Shown: piece by piece, positions 7,206 through 15,086 of the stretch
Layout: every line of letters starts with the position of its first letter
Numbering within the stretch: position 1 is the stretch's first letter
Origin: a virus
Length of the DNA stretch: 36,410 nt
Direction: 5' to 3' (one strand)
IMG/VR virus record: IMGVR_UViG_3300043772_005203
Span: 1-36,410 of that record
The notes under the pieces: model-generated
Told to the model about the DNA's origin: nothing
Databases searched by the model: none
What the model saw: only the letters and a program-made list of their open reading frames with translations
Translations under genes and position numbers: made by a program

Positions 7206-8027
7206 TCAACTGGCCGGCTGCTTTACGTGCCGCTCGCGGAGCTTCATCAGCGCGGTGGCCCGATCCTGCACCACGCCCGAGGTGAGCGAATTGTAGGACG
7301 CCTTCCGGCCCGAGAAGCACTGGCCTTCCATCACGTCCGGCGTGATGCGCCGGCCCCGCGCGAGCACGGCCGCTTTGAAGTCTGCGTAGATTTCGTCGAT
7401 GTCGGCTTGCAGCCAGGCCCGCTGCTCGTCGGTGAGCGAGACGCCGGGCACGCCGACGCTCTTGTATTTGCCGGCGGCGAACAACTCGACCTTCACGCCG
7501 GCCTGCTCGAACGCCTTCGATTCATCGAGCATCGGCAGCAGCACGCCGATCGAGCCGACCCGTGCGCTGGGCGTGGCGAAGACGGCGTCCGACTGCGATG
7601 CGATCCAGTAGGCCGCGCTGCACATCTGGCCGTCGGTGAAGGCGTAGGTGTATTTCGCCTTCGAGACATCGGCCACGAGCGCGGCCAGTTCCGGCGTGCC
7701 ATTCACGGTGCCGCCGGGCGAATCCACGTCGAGGAAGACGGCCTGCACATCCTTGCGGTCGCGCGCTGCGACAAACGCGGCTCCGACATCCTCCATGTCG
7801 GTCGCGCCGAGCAACAGGCGGGAGAAGAAGTCCGGGCGCTTCATCAGCGCGCCGTGAATGGTCACGATACCCACGCCGCGCTCGACGGTGAGCAGCGCGG
7901 GTGGCGCGGTCGGTTGAGGCGGATCAGTGAACAGGCCGAGATTGCCAGCGGCCCGGCACATGGCGGCGTGCGCCTCCGGCGTGATGAGCCAGGGCTGGTA
8001 ATGGATGGCGTGAAGAAGCGGCGTCAC
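7206..8027 (-). CDS. Head maturation protease, S49 (SppA/ClpP-like) family
   Basis: A 273-residue protein with the S49 fold. A VFLDVDSPGGTVNG strand-turn lies near residues 98-110. The nucleophile Ser is at about 137 in GQMCSAAYW, and the paired Lys at about 187-189 in AAGKYKS. A GSIGV turn near 158-162 also matches. Lambda gpC and related enzymes cleave scaffold and capsid proteins during head maturation. The start is GTG 8027, marked by TTGAC (8046-8042) exactly 14 nt upstream and a GC-rich potential hairpin between. It lies between portal and scaffold genes. Confidence 0.9.
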   Translation of the reverse strand: MTPLLHAIHYQPWLITPEAHAAMCRAAGNLGLFTDPPQPTAPPALLTVERGVGIVTIHGALMKRPDFFSRLLLGATDMEDVGAAFVAARDRKDVQAVFLDVDSPGGTVNGTPELAALVADVSKAKYTYAFTDGQMCSAAYWIASQSDAVFATPSARVGSIGVLLPMLDESKAFEQAGVKVELFAAGKYKSVGVPGVSLTDEQRAWLQADIDEIYADFKAAVLARGRRITPDVMEGQCFSGRKASYNSLTSGVVQDRATALMKLRERHVKQPAS

Positions 8028-8076
8028 GCCGGGCCGCGGCTGTCAATTCTTCGTGTCGGACTCCGCCAAAAACCAA

Positions 8077-8098
8077 AAGTTCGTGTCGACACGAACTT
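8077..8098. repeat. Dispersed palindrome, copy 1; possible terminator after portal gene
   Basis: A perfect 22-bp palindrome with core GTTCGTGTCGACACGAAC. On the minus strand it is followed by TTTTGG, so it may act as a terminator, and it overlaps the portal stop codon (8099-8097). Near-identical copies occur at 13649-13672 and 34453-34478. Confidence 0.85.
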
Positions 8099-9545
8099 AT
8101 CCCGGCTGCCGCACGCCGCTCACCGCTGGTGGGTCTTCGATCTCGCCGACGACCGGTGTGGCCGCGATGCCGCCGCTCGGCTTCCAGAGCATTTCGATTG
8201 GCACATTGTATTTTTCGGCCAGGTCGAGCAGCGCGCGGGCGTTGCGCGCGCGGATTTCCATTTCCTCGCCGAAATCCATGCCCTGCTCGGCGAAATGCTC
8301 ACTGAGGGTCTTCAGGCCCATCTCCACGTCGGCCCGGTTTTGCTGCGCCTCGCGCCCGGCATCGACGGTGATGCGGCGCGGTGTGGTGAACGCGACTTTG
8401 GTCCAGTCCGGAACTGCATCGAGCCTGTCATTCGCAATCGCGTCGCCGATGACGAAGAACCACACCGGCTTGAGGAAGCGTTCGATCAGGATGAGCTGGC
8501 GGTAGGAGAAGCGGCGGTCCGCCTTTGCCACGACGAGCCGCACACCGGCACCGCCCACCTTGCTCGAGTCGGCGGCGAACTCGAATGGGATATGGCCGAG
8601 TGCGGAGTCGCGGCGCAGATGTTCGAGGAAGCCCGTGAATGTGGGGCTGGGCCGATTCGGCTGAAAGCTGTCGAGGGATTCGCCGGGCTTCAGCGCGACG
8701 AGCTTCCCGCCCATGATCTTCTGCAACGCACCCGGTTCGCTCTTCTCACCGTTGGCAGCCGGCTTGCCGATGGCGAAGTCGCCATCCTCGTCGAGTTCCC
8801 CGCGCTCGGTCTTGAGAATGCGGGACACGTCCGCGTTGTCTTTGACCGCGTGCTTTTCCAAGGCCAGCAGCTCCATCTCGTCGAGGATGTGATTGATTGA
8901 GTGCTGCAAGGCGGGTGCCTGGCGGACAGCACTCGCGTATTCCGGCTCGAAGACGTGGAGCATCAGATGGGCAGGCACGTCTTTGAAGCCGCCATCATCG
9001 AGGAGCACGCGGTAGAAGGCTGGTGCGCCAAAATCATCAAAGCCGATTCCGTCTTCCGTGTCGTTTTGATCCGCATCGCCGATGCGGTGCGACTCGATGA
9101 GTTGAAGTCGCAGCGCGCCGTCGCGGTTCCGCGTCTTGTGGACGAAGTATTCGCCGTCCACATCCATGCCGCGGCAGACGAGCGCCTGGCATTCGGCAAA
9201 GCAGAAGCGTTTGCTGACCTCACATTGAGCCGCCCACTGCGCGAAGTATTCCTCGGCGGCCTTGTTCCACTCGGTATTGCCCGAAAGCGCCTGGGGCTTG
9301 ATGCCGTCGCCGGTGGCGTAGATCGCCATGTTGCCGACCAGCTCGCGCACGAAGCCGGAGTTCTTGTGGAGGTAGCGCGAACGGCGGACCAGTTCCCGGC
9401 GCACGCCGGGCAGCAGGTCGAGCTTTGCATCACGCGGAGCCGCACCTGGCACCCGCCCGCGACGCGGCGATGGGTTCGCAGATTCATAGGGACTGAACCA
9501 CGCGCGCGGCAGGATCGCAGTGATGATAGAACGGAGCAGGTTCAT
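8097..9545 (-). CDS. Portal protein (lambda gpB family)
   Basis: A 482-residue protein from ATG 9545, which overlaps the gpW-like stop as ATGA. The sequence has typical lambda-family portal features: an N-terminal basic region, RRELVRRSRYLHKNSGFVRE near the start, and a mid-protein pattern ending in HVFEPEYASAVRQAPALQHS, where VRQ.PAL is seen in many gpB portals. Helical stem segments and a C-terminal helix-rich barrel (EIRARNARALLDLAEKYNVP) follow. Twelve copies form the ring through which DNA is packaged and ejected. It lies between the head-joiner and head protease genes, as in lambda (W-B-C). It ends at a palindrome that may be a terminator. Confidence 0.9.
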   Translation of the reverse strand: MNLLRSIITAILPRAWFSPYESANPSPRRGRVPGAAPRDAKLDLLPGVRRELVRRSRYLHKNSGFVRELVGNMAIYATGDGIKPQALSGNTEWNKAAEEYFAQWAAQCEVSKRFCFAECQALVCRGMDVDGEYFVHKTRNRDGALRLQLIESHRIGDADQNDTEDGIGFDDFGAPAFYRVLLDDGGFKDVPAHLMLHVFEPEYASAVRQAPALQHSINHILDEMELLALEKHAVKDNADVSRILKTERGELDEDGDFAIGKPAANGEKSEPGALQKIMGGKLVALKPGESLDSFQPNRPSPTFTGFLEHLRRDSALGHIPFEFAADSSKVGGAGVRLVVAKADRRFSYRQLILIERFLKPVWFFVIGDAIANDRLDAVPDWTKVAFTTPRRITVDAGREAQQNRADVEMGLKTLSEHFAEQGMDFGEEMEIRARNARALLDLAEKYNVPIEMLWKPSGGIAATPVVGEIEDPPAVSGVRQPG

Positions 9546-9796
9546 TTTGGCAGATGGCCGACGGCCTCGCTCGTGCCGACACGAATGGGCCGTCCGTAGA
9601 TTTCCGGTGCGAGCTTCCGCAGTGCCGTCTGGCACGCGGCGATGATCGCGTGGATCTCGTCGATGCGCCGTTTCTGCACCGACGACCCAGATTCCGACCA
9701 CGCCGCGAGCGTGCGCTTCAGCTCCGCTTTCTGCGCGGCGAGGATTTCCTCCACCTCCTCACGGGTGAAGCCGATGCTGTAGTCGAGAGCGGCCAT
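9542..9796 (-). CDS. gpW-like head-tail joining / head completion protein
   Basis: An 84-residue protein with a helical hairpin pattern. It begins MAALDYSIGFTREEVEEILA, then has a helix of Gln, Lys and Glu residues and a short C-terminal strand with RPIRVGTSEAVGHLPK. Size, composition and the order gpW then portal match the lambda W-B pair. gpW-type proteins bind the portal after packaging and allow tail attachment. The gene is 5 nt downstream of the endolysin gene and overlaps the portal start by 4 nt. Confidence 0.65.
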   Translation of the reverse strand: MAALDYSIGFTREEVEEILAAQKAELKRTLAAWSESGSSVQKRRIDEIHAIIAACQTALRKLAPEIYGRPIRVGTSEAVGHLPK

Positions 9797-9801
9797 TCGG
9801 G

Positions 9802-10401
9802 TTATGCGAACGCGGACTTCCCGAGCGCACGGCGGGCGCGCAACTCAGCGAGCATGTCGCGCTCGCTCAGGTCACGAGCCCATGCCGGCCGGAGCTGAAA
9901 GTGCGGCTCGTCCTGAATCGTCTTCCAGTTGCCGCCCCATTCGAGGCCGAGCTTCATGCCGATTGCTCCCACTGCTTTGTAGGCTGGCGATTCGTCCAGA
10001 TAGCGGCCGCCTTCAAACACGCCGATGTCGAAGGCGATGCCGAAGTTGTGATTGGAATAGCCGCCGCGGGCGTTCGTGACGACGCGACCGGGCTTCGTCC
10101 GGCCCTGCTCATAGAGGGCGTTCTGCTCCTCATAGGTGCGCGTGCCAGAAATCACCTTGATGGCAATGCCGATGGCTGCGGCGCTCTCGATGAGGGCGCG
10201 TGCGAGTGGCTGAACCTGCGGGAGCAGCGTGGCGATGTTTCGCTCACTGCGTTCATCGGCAAGCGTTCCCGTCCCGGACGAAACCGGCGGCTCGCCCACG
10301 ATGGCGCGATGGATGGCATTCCACGTCTGCGGCCCGGGATTGCCGTCCACGGTGACACCGACTTTCGCCTGCACCGCACGGATGGTGGCATCGAGCGTCA
10401 T
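9802..10401 (-). CDS. M15-family peptidoglycan peptidase (endolysin)
   Basis: A 199-residue protein with an N-terminal peptidoglycan-binding-like stretch (VQAKVGVTVDGNPGPQTWNA) and an M15/VanY-like catalytic domain from about residue 75. Motifs are SGTRTYEEQNALYEQGRT, then SNHNFGIAFDIG with His118 and Asp125 as zinc ligands, and DEPHFQ with His167. Enzymes of this family (CwlK, T5 endolysin-like) cut L-Ala-D-Glu or D-Ala crosslinks in peptidoglycan, here probably for host lysis. The start overlaps the upstream lipoprotein gene by 4 nt, giving a probable lysis pair. Its place between terminase and gpW is unusual, as lysis genes normally lie elsewhere. Confidence 0.88.
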   Translation of the reverse strand: MTLDATIRAVQAKVGVTVDGNPGPQTWNAIHRAIVGEPPVSSGTGTLADERSERNIATLLPQVQPLARALIESAAAIGIAIKVISGTRTYEEQNALYEQGRTKPGRVVTNARGGYSNHNFGIAFDIGVFEGGRYLDESPAYKAVGAIGMKLGLEWGGNWKTIQDEPHFQLRPAWARDLSERDMLAELRARRALGKSAFA

Positions 10402-10577
10402 TTCGCGTAGCCCCCCTTCTTCGGCAGCGCGAACTGCACGGCCGCATTGCCGTATTGAGGGTTGTCGTATTCGACCCGCCAGGTGGTGCCACAGCCGCTG
10501 AAGAGCAGCGCAACCACCACGACGACGAGGAACCCGAGGACGAGCTTGAGCGGATAGAAAAGGGAGTCCTGCTTCAT
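10398..10577 (-). CDS. Small lipoprotein, possible spanin-like lysis protein
   Basis: A 59-residue protein starting MKQDSLFYPLKLVLGFLVVV. A hydrophobic signal runs to the lipobox LFSGC, with Cys29 as the predicted lipidated residue, then a short periplasmic tail ending KKGGYAK. It overlaps the terminase stop (ATGA) and the endolysin start (ATGA), so it is translationally coupled. Lipoproteins beside endolysins are often outer-membrane spanin components (Rz1-like), but no inner-membrane partner gene was found. The TTGAC-N14 signal is present (10596-10592), although it lies inside the terminase coding sequence. Confidence 0.65.
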   Translation of the reverse strand: MKQDSLFYPLKLVLGFLVVVVVALLFSGCGTTWRVEYDNPQYGNAAVQFALPKKGGYAK

Positions 10578-12403
10578 GCCGTCTCCGGCGCGTCAACTGC
10601 GGCATCTTCCGGCGCGGCATCCGGGGACACGACCGCCTCCCTCCCGATCAGCTTGAGCATCGTCGCGGCGGCGGCCTGCATGGCCTCACAATCGAGGTAG
10701 TGGTTGGGTCGCTTACCGACCTGCTTCCAGATCCACTTTCCGCCGTCCTTCACGCGCTGCTCGCTCTCAAGCTGCGCGAGATATTCGTCGTCGATGTCGT
10801 CCGGCACTTCCCACGTCGCGCCGCGCTCCGGGTCCTGATTGCGGCGGAGCCGGGCCAGCGTGTCCTTGATATTGAGGTTGCTCCAATAATGGACGTAGCA
10901 ATGCCGTGCGTGCCCGAGGACAACCTTGCGCCTGGGCGAATAGAAACGCTGGACGCTCTTCCCGCTCTTGGTCCGGTGAACAAACATCGCGCGCCGGTCG
11001 CCCATGAGCGCGACCCAGCCGCGTTCCGCGCACTCGCGATACACGTCGTAGGTTGCGTGGCCGGCATCGAGAAACACGAGGCTCGGGTGGATGCCGAAAC
11101 GCGCCTGCATCGCCTCCACGTCCTCAAAAGTCAGAATGCGTTCGTTCCAGACGAGGCGGGAGGAACCGTTCGCGCTCCACGATCGGACCACGGCGAAAAG
11201 GTGATCCATCTGGCAGTCCACGGTCAGGATGCGCAGCGGTGCGGAGATGTCGCCCGGCTCAAATGGCGCCGCGACGAGTTGGCCTCGGGCGTTCACCCCG
11301 GCTTCATCCTCCCAAAGCTCGCCCTTGTGATAGCCGCTGCGGGTGATCTCGAGCTTGTAGTCCTCGGCATACTCGCGCCAAGGCAGCGCGAGCCGCTTTT
11401 GGTAGAACTGCTTGAGCGCGCTGATGTCGCCACGCCGGGCAACGGCTTTCGCCCGCAGATACAGCTCCGCAAGCGCGCCCCAGCTCATCGTGCAGAGCGC
11501 GTTCCAGTGGAATCCGACGCTTTCCTTCGCGGCGCGCGGGTTCTGCACGATGAAGCGCCCCGTTGCATTCAGCTCGCGCCGCGTGCGGTCGCTGTCGTCG
11601 AAGTAAAAGTTGCATGACGCGCAACGCATCGCCGCCGTGCGACGGACCTCGGCGTAGTCCCACTCGCCAGCTTCATCGCGTGCCGACTTCGACCATTCGA
11701 TCTGTTCCCAAAGCCACGGCTGCCGGGTGCCACAATGAGGGCATTGGAATGTCCACTCCCGCATGTCCGTCGTCTCGAACTTGCGGTGGGTGTCGTCGTT
11801 CTCCTCGCCGCCCTGCGACATGAACAGGCATTTGCCCAGCCAGCCGAACGCGGTGACGCGCGCCTCGGCCTCGGCCATGTGACCCACAGGCCACCGCCAA
11901 GTTTCATCGCCGATGAGCCAACGGATCGAGCGGCGCTGGAGGTTCGTCTTGTTGTGCGCGCCTAGCACCCAGAGTGTCATGCCGTTGCGGAAATGAATCG
12001 TCGTGTTGCGCTTCTTGTGCCGGTCGCTAGGAAAGAGCGACTTCACCGGCGCGCAGTCCTCGAAGAGCTTGTGCAGCCGCGACTCCGCCTGGTCTTTCGC
12101 GTCGTCGTCGGTCTGGTCGAGCCACAGGGTCGGGCCGGGCAGATTCGCGATGATGTGGCAGAGGCCCAACTCACCGACGCTCGTCTTGCCTGCCTGAATC
12201 GCGGCGATGATGAACACCAGGCGGACACGCGGATCGATCAGCGCTTCCAGTGGCTCGCGGATCTGCGGCGAATTGTCGGAGCGAAAGCGGCCGGGAATCG
12301 GCGAATACGGAATCGAGCCAATGTGCTGTTCGGCCCACGCCCACGGCGGGCGTCGGTCCGGTGGTTTCCAAGCATCCCGCCAGATTTGTTGAAGCTGCGT
12401 CAC
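10574..12403 (-). CDS. Terminase large subunit (GpA family)
   Basis: A 609-residue packaging ATPase and nuclease. The Walker A motif is AAIQAGKTS at about residues 67-75, the Walker B region WLIGDETW at about 163-170, and a zinc-binding insertion CPHC...CASC lies around residues 221-264, as in lambda gpA-type terminases. The C-terminal nuclease half begins near ILTVDCQMDHLFAVV. It cuts concatemers and drives DNA into the prohead. The start is GTG 12403, marked by TTGAC at 12422-12418, exactly 14 nt upstream. A lipocalin gene is inserted divergently between it and its small subunit, which usually abut. Confidence 0.95.
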   Translation of the reverse strand: MTQLQQIWRDAWKPPDRRPPWAWAEQHIGSIPYSPIPGRFRSDNSPQIREPLEALIDPRVRLVFIIAAIQAGKTSVGELGLCHIIANLPGPTLWLDQTDDDAKDQAESRLHKLFEDCAPVKSLFPSDRHKKRNTTIHFRNGMTLWVLGAHNKTNLQRRSIRWLIGDETWRWPVGHMAEAEARVTAFGWLGKCLFMSQGGEENDDTHRKFETTDMREWTFQCPHCGTRQPWLWEQIEWSKSARDEAGEWDYAEVRRTAAMRCASCNFYFDDSDRTRRELNATGRFIVQNPRAAKESVGFHWNALCTMSWGALAELYLRAKAVARRGDISALKQFYQKRLALPWREYAEDYKLEITRSGYHKGELWEDEAGVNARGQLVAAPFEPGDISAPLRILTVDCQMDHLFAVVRSWSANGSSRLVWNERILTFEDVEAMQARFGIHPSLVFLDAGHATYDVYRECAERGWVALMGDRRAMFVHRTKSGKSVQRFYSPRRKVVLGHARHCYVHYWSNLNIKDTLARLRRNQDPERGATWEVPDDIDDEYLAQLESEQRVKDGGKWIWKQVGKRPNHYLDCEAMQAAAATMLKLIGREAVVSPDAAPEDAAVDAPETA

Positions 12404-12449
12404 GCCAGGCGGCGAGCGTCAATTAAGGATACAAGGCCGATCGGACGGA

Positions 12450-12455
12450 TATAAT
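12450..12455 (+). promoter_or_regulatory. Candidate -10 box (TATAAT) for leaderless lipocalin mRNA
   Basis: A consensus TATAAT lies so close to the lipocalin GTG at 12462 that a transcript starting 7 nt after the box would begin at the start codon, that is, a leaderless mRNA. No good -35 box is seen at the usual spacing (GGATAC at 17 nt), so the promoter is a prediction only. Confidence 0.5.
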
Positions 12456-12461
12456 GGGGAG

Positions 12462-13013
12462 GTGCGCATCACACTCCATCAAGTCATCTGCCTCGCCGCC
12501 TCGCTGCTTCTGAGCGCGTGCGCTTCCAATCCCATGAAACCTCTTGCCACCGTTCCGAAAGTCGAAGTGCCACGTTACATGGGCAAATGGAACGAGGTCG
12601 CGCGTCTGCCGATGTTCTTCCAACGCGGCTGCATCAAATCCACCGCCGAGTATGAGCTGAAACCTGACGGCACGGTTTCCGTGACGAACCGCTGTTTGAA
12701 GGACGGCAAGCCGAAGCAGGTACGAGGCACCGCGACGGTGGTCGATGCCAAAACGAACGCCGTGCTTGAGGTCCGGTTCAACGAGTGGTTTTCCGTGTTC
12801 ATTCCACGCGCCCGGCAGGGCAATTACTTCATCGTGTGGCTCGCGCCGGATTACTCGACCGCCGCGGTTGGCACGCCCGACAGGAAATGCCTTTGGATAC
12901 TGGCGCGGCAGCCCGCCCTGCCGGCTGCGACCTACCTTCAGATCGTCGAGCACTGCCGCAAGCTGGGGTTTCCCGTGGAAAACCTGATCGTGGAGACGGC
13001 TCAGGCGCACTGA
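12462..13013 (+). CDS. Outer-membrane lipocalin (Blc-like), phage-borne moron
   Basis: A 183-residue protein with signal peptide MRITLHQVICLAASLLLSAC, lipobox LLSAC and predicted lipidated Cys20, followed by the lipocalin start motif YMGKWNEVARLP (Gly-x-Trp, residues 40-50). Middle strands include EYELKPDGTVSVTN and the late motif NYFIVWLAPDYSTAAVGTP. Bacterial lipocalins are anchored in the outer membrane and bind fatty acids or lysophospholipids, often under envelope stress. The GTG start is required because the signal peptide begins there. It lies on the plus strand between terminase large and small subunit genes. A surface lipoprotein expressed by a prophage could change the envelope, but no such role can be shown from sequence. 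Confidence 0.85.
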   Translation: MRITLHQVICLAASLLLSACASNPMKPLATVPKVEVPRYMGKWNEVARLPMFFQRGCIKSTAEYELKPDGTVSVTNRCLKDGKPKQVRGTATVVDAKTNAVLEVRFNEWFSVFIPRARQGNYFIVWLAPDYSTAAVGTPDRKCLWILARQPALPAATYLQIVEHCRKLGFPVENLIVETAQAH

Positions 13014-13017
13014 CGTT

Positions 13018-13623
13018 TCAAGCCGACTCGCCGCCCTGGTGCAGGATGGTCAGCACTTCGTCGATGGCTTTGCGGCACTCCTCCTGAATGCCGGTCGCAT
13101 CGAGGCCCGAGAGGATCGGCGGCAACTCGTTTTCAAATTTGCGGCGGAGCAGCGCCGTGGCCTGGCCGACCAGATTCGTCCAGTCTGCGCGCACTTGCTC
13201 CACCGGAATGAAGTCGCCGCGCTTTACCGCCAGCCGCAGCTCGCGCTCCTCGACCTCGGCGAGGAGCTTTCGCGCCTTGAGCGCCTGCTGCACATCGGGC
13301 GTTTCCTCTCCGCCCTTGAGCCCTCGCTGGCGCATGAACTCACGCCACTGCGCCACCTCATGCAATCCGCTCGATGTTGCTTTCGGTGCGTCCTCGAATT
13401 TCTTCCAGCCGTTGATGGTCTGACGCGTGACCTTCAGAGCCACCGCCAGCTCCACGAAGTTGCGCACAAACGCCGGACCGTCACCACCCGCACCCGCGGC
13501 CATCGACTGCAACATCGCTCGCTCGGCGCGGCTGATCTTGCCACCCGCCTGCACCCGCTTGACGAGATTGGCGAAGTCGCGGTTGAGGAGTTTTTTGGCT
13601 ACGTCCGGCGGAATGGCGTCCAT
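13018..13623 (-). CDS. Terminase small subunit (Nu1-like)
   Basis: A 201-residue protein. A helix-turn-helix (ALKVTRQTINGWKKF) lies near residues 87-101, and the C-terminal helices include ALKARKLLAEVEERELRLAV, typical of Nu1/gp1-type small terminases that bind the packaging site and recruit the large subunit. It ends only 4 nt from the stop of the convergent lipocalin gene. The start ATG 13623 is preceded by TTGAC at 13642-13638, 14 nt away, and by the second dispersed palindrome just upstream. Confidence 0.8.
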   Translation of the reverse strand: MDAIPPDVAKKLLNRDFANLVKRVQAGGKISRAERAMLQSMAAGAGGDGPAFVRNFVELAVALKVTRQTINGWKKFEDAPKATSSGLHEVAQWREFMRQRGLKGGEETPDVQQALKARKLLAEVEERELRLAVKRGDFIPVEQVRADWTNLVGQATALLRRKFENELPPILSGLDATGIQEECRKAIDEVLTILHQGGESA

Positions 13624-13648
13624 GCGCCCCGCCGGGCGTCAAAAGCCG

Positions 13649-13672
13649 AAAGTTCGTGTCGACACGAACTTT
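13649..13672. repeat. Dispersed palindrome, copy 2, between XRE regulator and TerS
   Basis: A perfect 24-bp inverted repeat with core GTTCGTGTCGACACGAAC and A/T flanks on both sides, so it could end transcription from either strand or serve as a protein-binding site. It lies between the stop of the small XRE gene and the TTGAC motif of the terminase small subunit. The sequence is identical to copy 1 through the core. Confidence 0.85.
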
Positions 13673-13691
13673 TGCTTTTTGGCGAAGCGCC

Positions 13692-13886
13692 TCAGCGCTT
13701 CTTTTTTGGAGCCTGGATGATGGCGAGCATGGCGTTGAGTCCGAAGCCCTGCGGCATCGCGCGCTCCTGCTCCCAGTTTTCCAACGACCGTCGCGAGATA
13801 CCCAGCTTATCCGCCGCTTCCTGCTGCGTGTAGTCGTTTTCCTCCCGCCACGCGACGAGCGTCTTGGCGAACTTTTTGTGCTTCAT
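13692..13886 (-). CDS. Small XRE-family DNA-binding regulator
   Basis: A 64-residue protein consisting of one Cro/C1-type helix-turn-helix: DYTQQEAADKLGISRRSLEN near residues 18-37, then WEQERAMP. Such proteins are usually repressors or activators of phage genes. The start overlaps the preceding gene's stop as ATGA, so the two are coupled. It lies next to the terminase small subunit, not beside a cI-type repressor, so a role in late gene control is possible but unproven. Confidence 0.8.
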   Translation of the reverse strand: MKHKKFAKTLVAWREENDYTQQEAADKLGISRRSLENWEQERAMPQGFGLNAMLAIIQAPKKKR

Positions 13887-14206
13887 TCTTGGAGGTCGTA
13901 AAGGTTGCCCCAGAGCTTCGAGTAAGCTGCTGACTTGTCTGCCTGATCGGGCTTCGCGTGGATGCGTGACTTAAAGTTCGAGTAATCAATCGCGGTCGCG
14001 AGTTTCGCCATGACTTCGCTCACATCAGGCTGGCCGCAGACGATCCGGTAGCGGTAATCGCCGCTCTTGGTTTCGATGATGGGCCACTGCGCGCCACAGA
14101 GCTTGAGGAGATTCTCCATATCGTGACGCAGGCGCCCCCGAATGTGAAATTCGCCGGGTTTCTTTTGAACGATGGAGAAAAAGCCGTGTTGTGTGCAAAG
14201 CCACAT
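13883..14206 (-). CDS. Conserved small protein of unknown function
   Basis: A 107-residue protein from ATG 14206, starting MWLCTQHGFFSIVQKKPGEF. The pattern of an N-terminal MWLxTxxGFFSIV strand and a C-terminal IDYSNFK...YSKLWGNLYDLQ helix is one I have seen in small bacterial and phage proteins, whose function I cannot name. The open frame extends further upstream (to 14314), but that part is Arg/Cys-rich and not protein-like, so I take the internal ATG. It overlaps the XRE gene start by 4 nt. The ParB-like gene runs divergently about 60 nt away. Confidence 0.65.
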   Translation of the reverse strand: MWLCTQHGFFSIVQKKPGEFHIRGRLRHDMENLLKLCGAQWPIIETKSGDYRYRIVCGQPDVSEVMAKLATAIDYSNFKSRIHAKPDQADKSAAYSKLWGNLYDLQE

Positions 14207-14264
14207 GGCCTGGAGACTACGCACCATGCGGAGTGGGCCGCAAGTTTGACACGCGCTTCGCGGC

Positions 14265-15086
14265 GTGAAGATCCACTGCGCCCACAATGCCCTCGTCGAT
14301 CCGGCGACACTCAAGCCGAACCCGGTGAATCCGAACCGGCACAGCGCGCATCAGATTCAGCTTCTGGCATCCATCATTCAGGAACAGGGCTGGCGCGGGC
14401 CGATCACGGTGAGCAAACGTAGCGGACTGATTGTTCGCGGGCACGGACGCCTCGAGGCCGCGTTGCTGATGGGCGCGGAGAAGGTTCCCGTCGATTATCA
14501 GGACTACGCGAGCGAAGCGGAGGAACTCGCAGACCTGCTCGCTGACAATCGTCTCTCGGAACTCGCTGAGCTGGACGAGGACGACCTCAAGCGGGTGATC
14601 GAATCCATCCGCGAAAGCGACCCTTCGTTCGACGTGGAACTCACGGGCTTCATGGAAGACGAGATTGCGCGCCTCTACGATGAGAAGCCAGAGGACGACG
14701 TGGAGACGGTGCCGCGCATGGAGATCCAGGCATTCGAGCACCACGACTACTTGGTCTTCATGTTTCACGATCTTCGCGACTGGATGCTCGCGCTTCAGCT
14801 CCTCGGCGTCCGCGAAGTCGATTTCTCAATCACCCGCAAAACCAAAAAAATCGGCCTCGGCCGTGTGCTCCATGGAAAACGAATCCTCGACCTCGCCCGC
14901 CGCTGTGGCAGCGCCACTGGCGAAACCGCCGGCGGAAATCAACCGTCTCTCCCCGAAGGACTGGCCGGAACTGGCTCCGTTGAGCCTGCGCCTGGTGATC
15001 ATGTCGCGCAGCCGCCCGCGGTCGATCACCAGCCACCGCCTGTTCCCGACGGCGACGCTCGTCGTTCCCGAAAGCGAGCTGGTTGA
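14265..15086 (+). CDS. ParB/sulfiredoxin-type domain protein
   Basis: A 273-residue protein. The N-terminal ParB-like nuclease domain includes NPNRHSAHQIQLLASIIQEQ, GWRGPITVSKRSGLIVRGHG and RLEAALLMGAEKVPVDYQDY, covering motifs LKPNPxNPxxH and GHGR. It ends with a helical extension containing KKIGLGRVLHGKRI. Phage copies are often DNA-binding or nicking proteins next to DNA-modification genes. The start is GTG 14265, preceded by TTGAC (14246-14250), exactly 14 nt away. The last part (from about residue 205) is Pro/Gly-rich and overlaps the glycosyltransferase gene by 215 nt in another frame. The ParB frame may have lost an earlier stop or been frameshifted there. Confidence 0.85.
   Translation: MKIHCAHNALVDPATLKPNPVNPNRHSAHQIQLLASIIQEQGWRGPITVSKRSGLIVRGHGRLEAALLMGAEKVPVDYQDYASEAEELADLLADNRLSELAELDEDDLKRVIESIRESDPSFDVELTGFMEDEIARLYDEKPEDDVETVPRMEIQAFEHHDYLVFMFHDLRDWMLALQLLGVREVDFSITRKTKKIGLGRVLHGKRILDLARRCGSATGETAGGNQPSLPEGLAGTGSVEPAPGDHVAQPPAVDHQPPPVPDGDARRSRKRAG

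Noticed and set aside
5969-8900. Long plus-strand open frames (438 and 685 codons) opposite capsid, scaffold, protease and portal genes
   Set aside because: They are antisense shadows of the strongly supported minus-strand structural genes; composition is Arg-, Gly- and His-rich and matches no domain.
9570-9590. Partial copy of the dispersed palindrome in the gpW-like gene
   Set aside because: Only about 15 nt match (TTCGTGTCGGCACGA) and the arms do not extend; could be coding coincidence.
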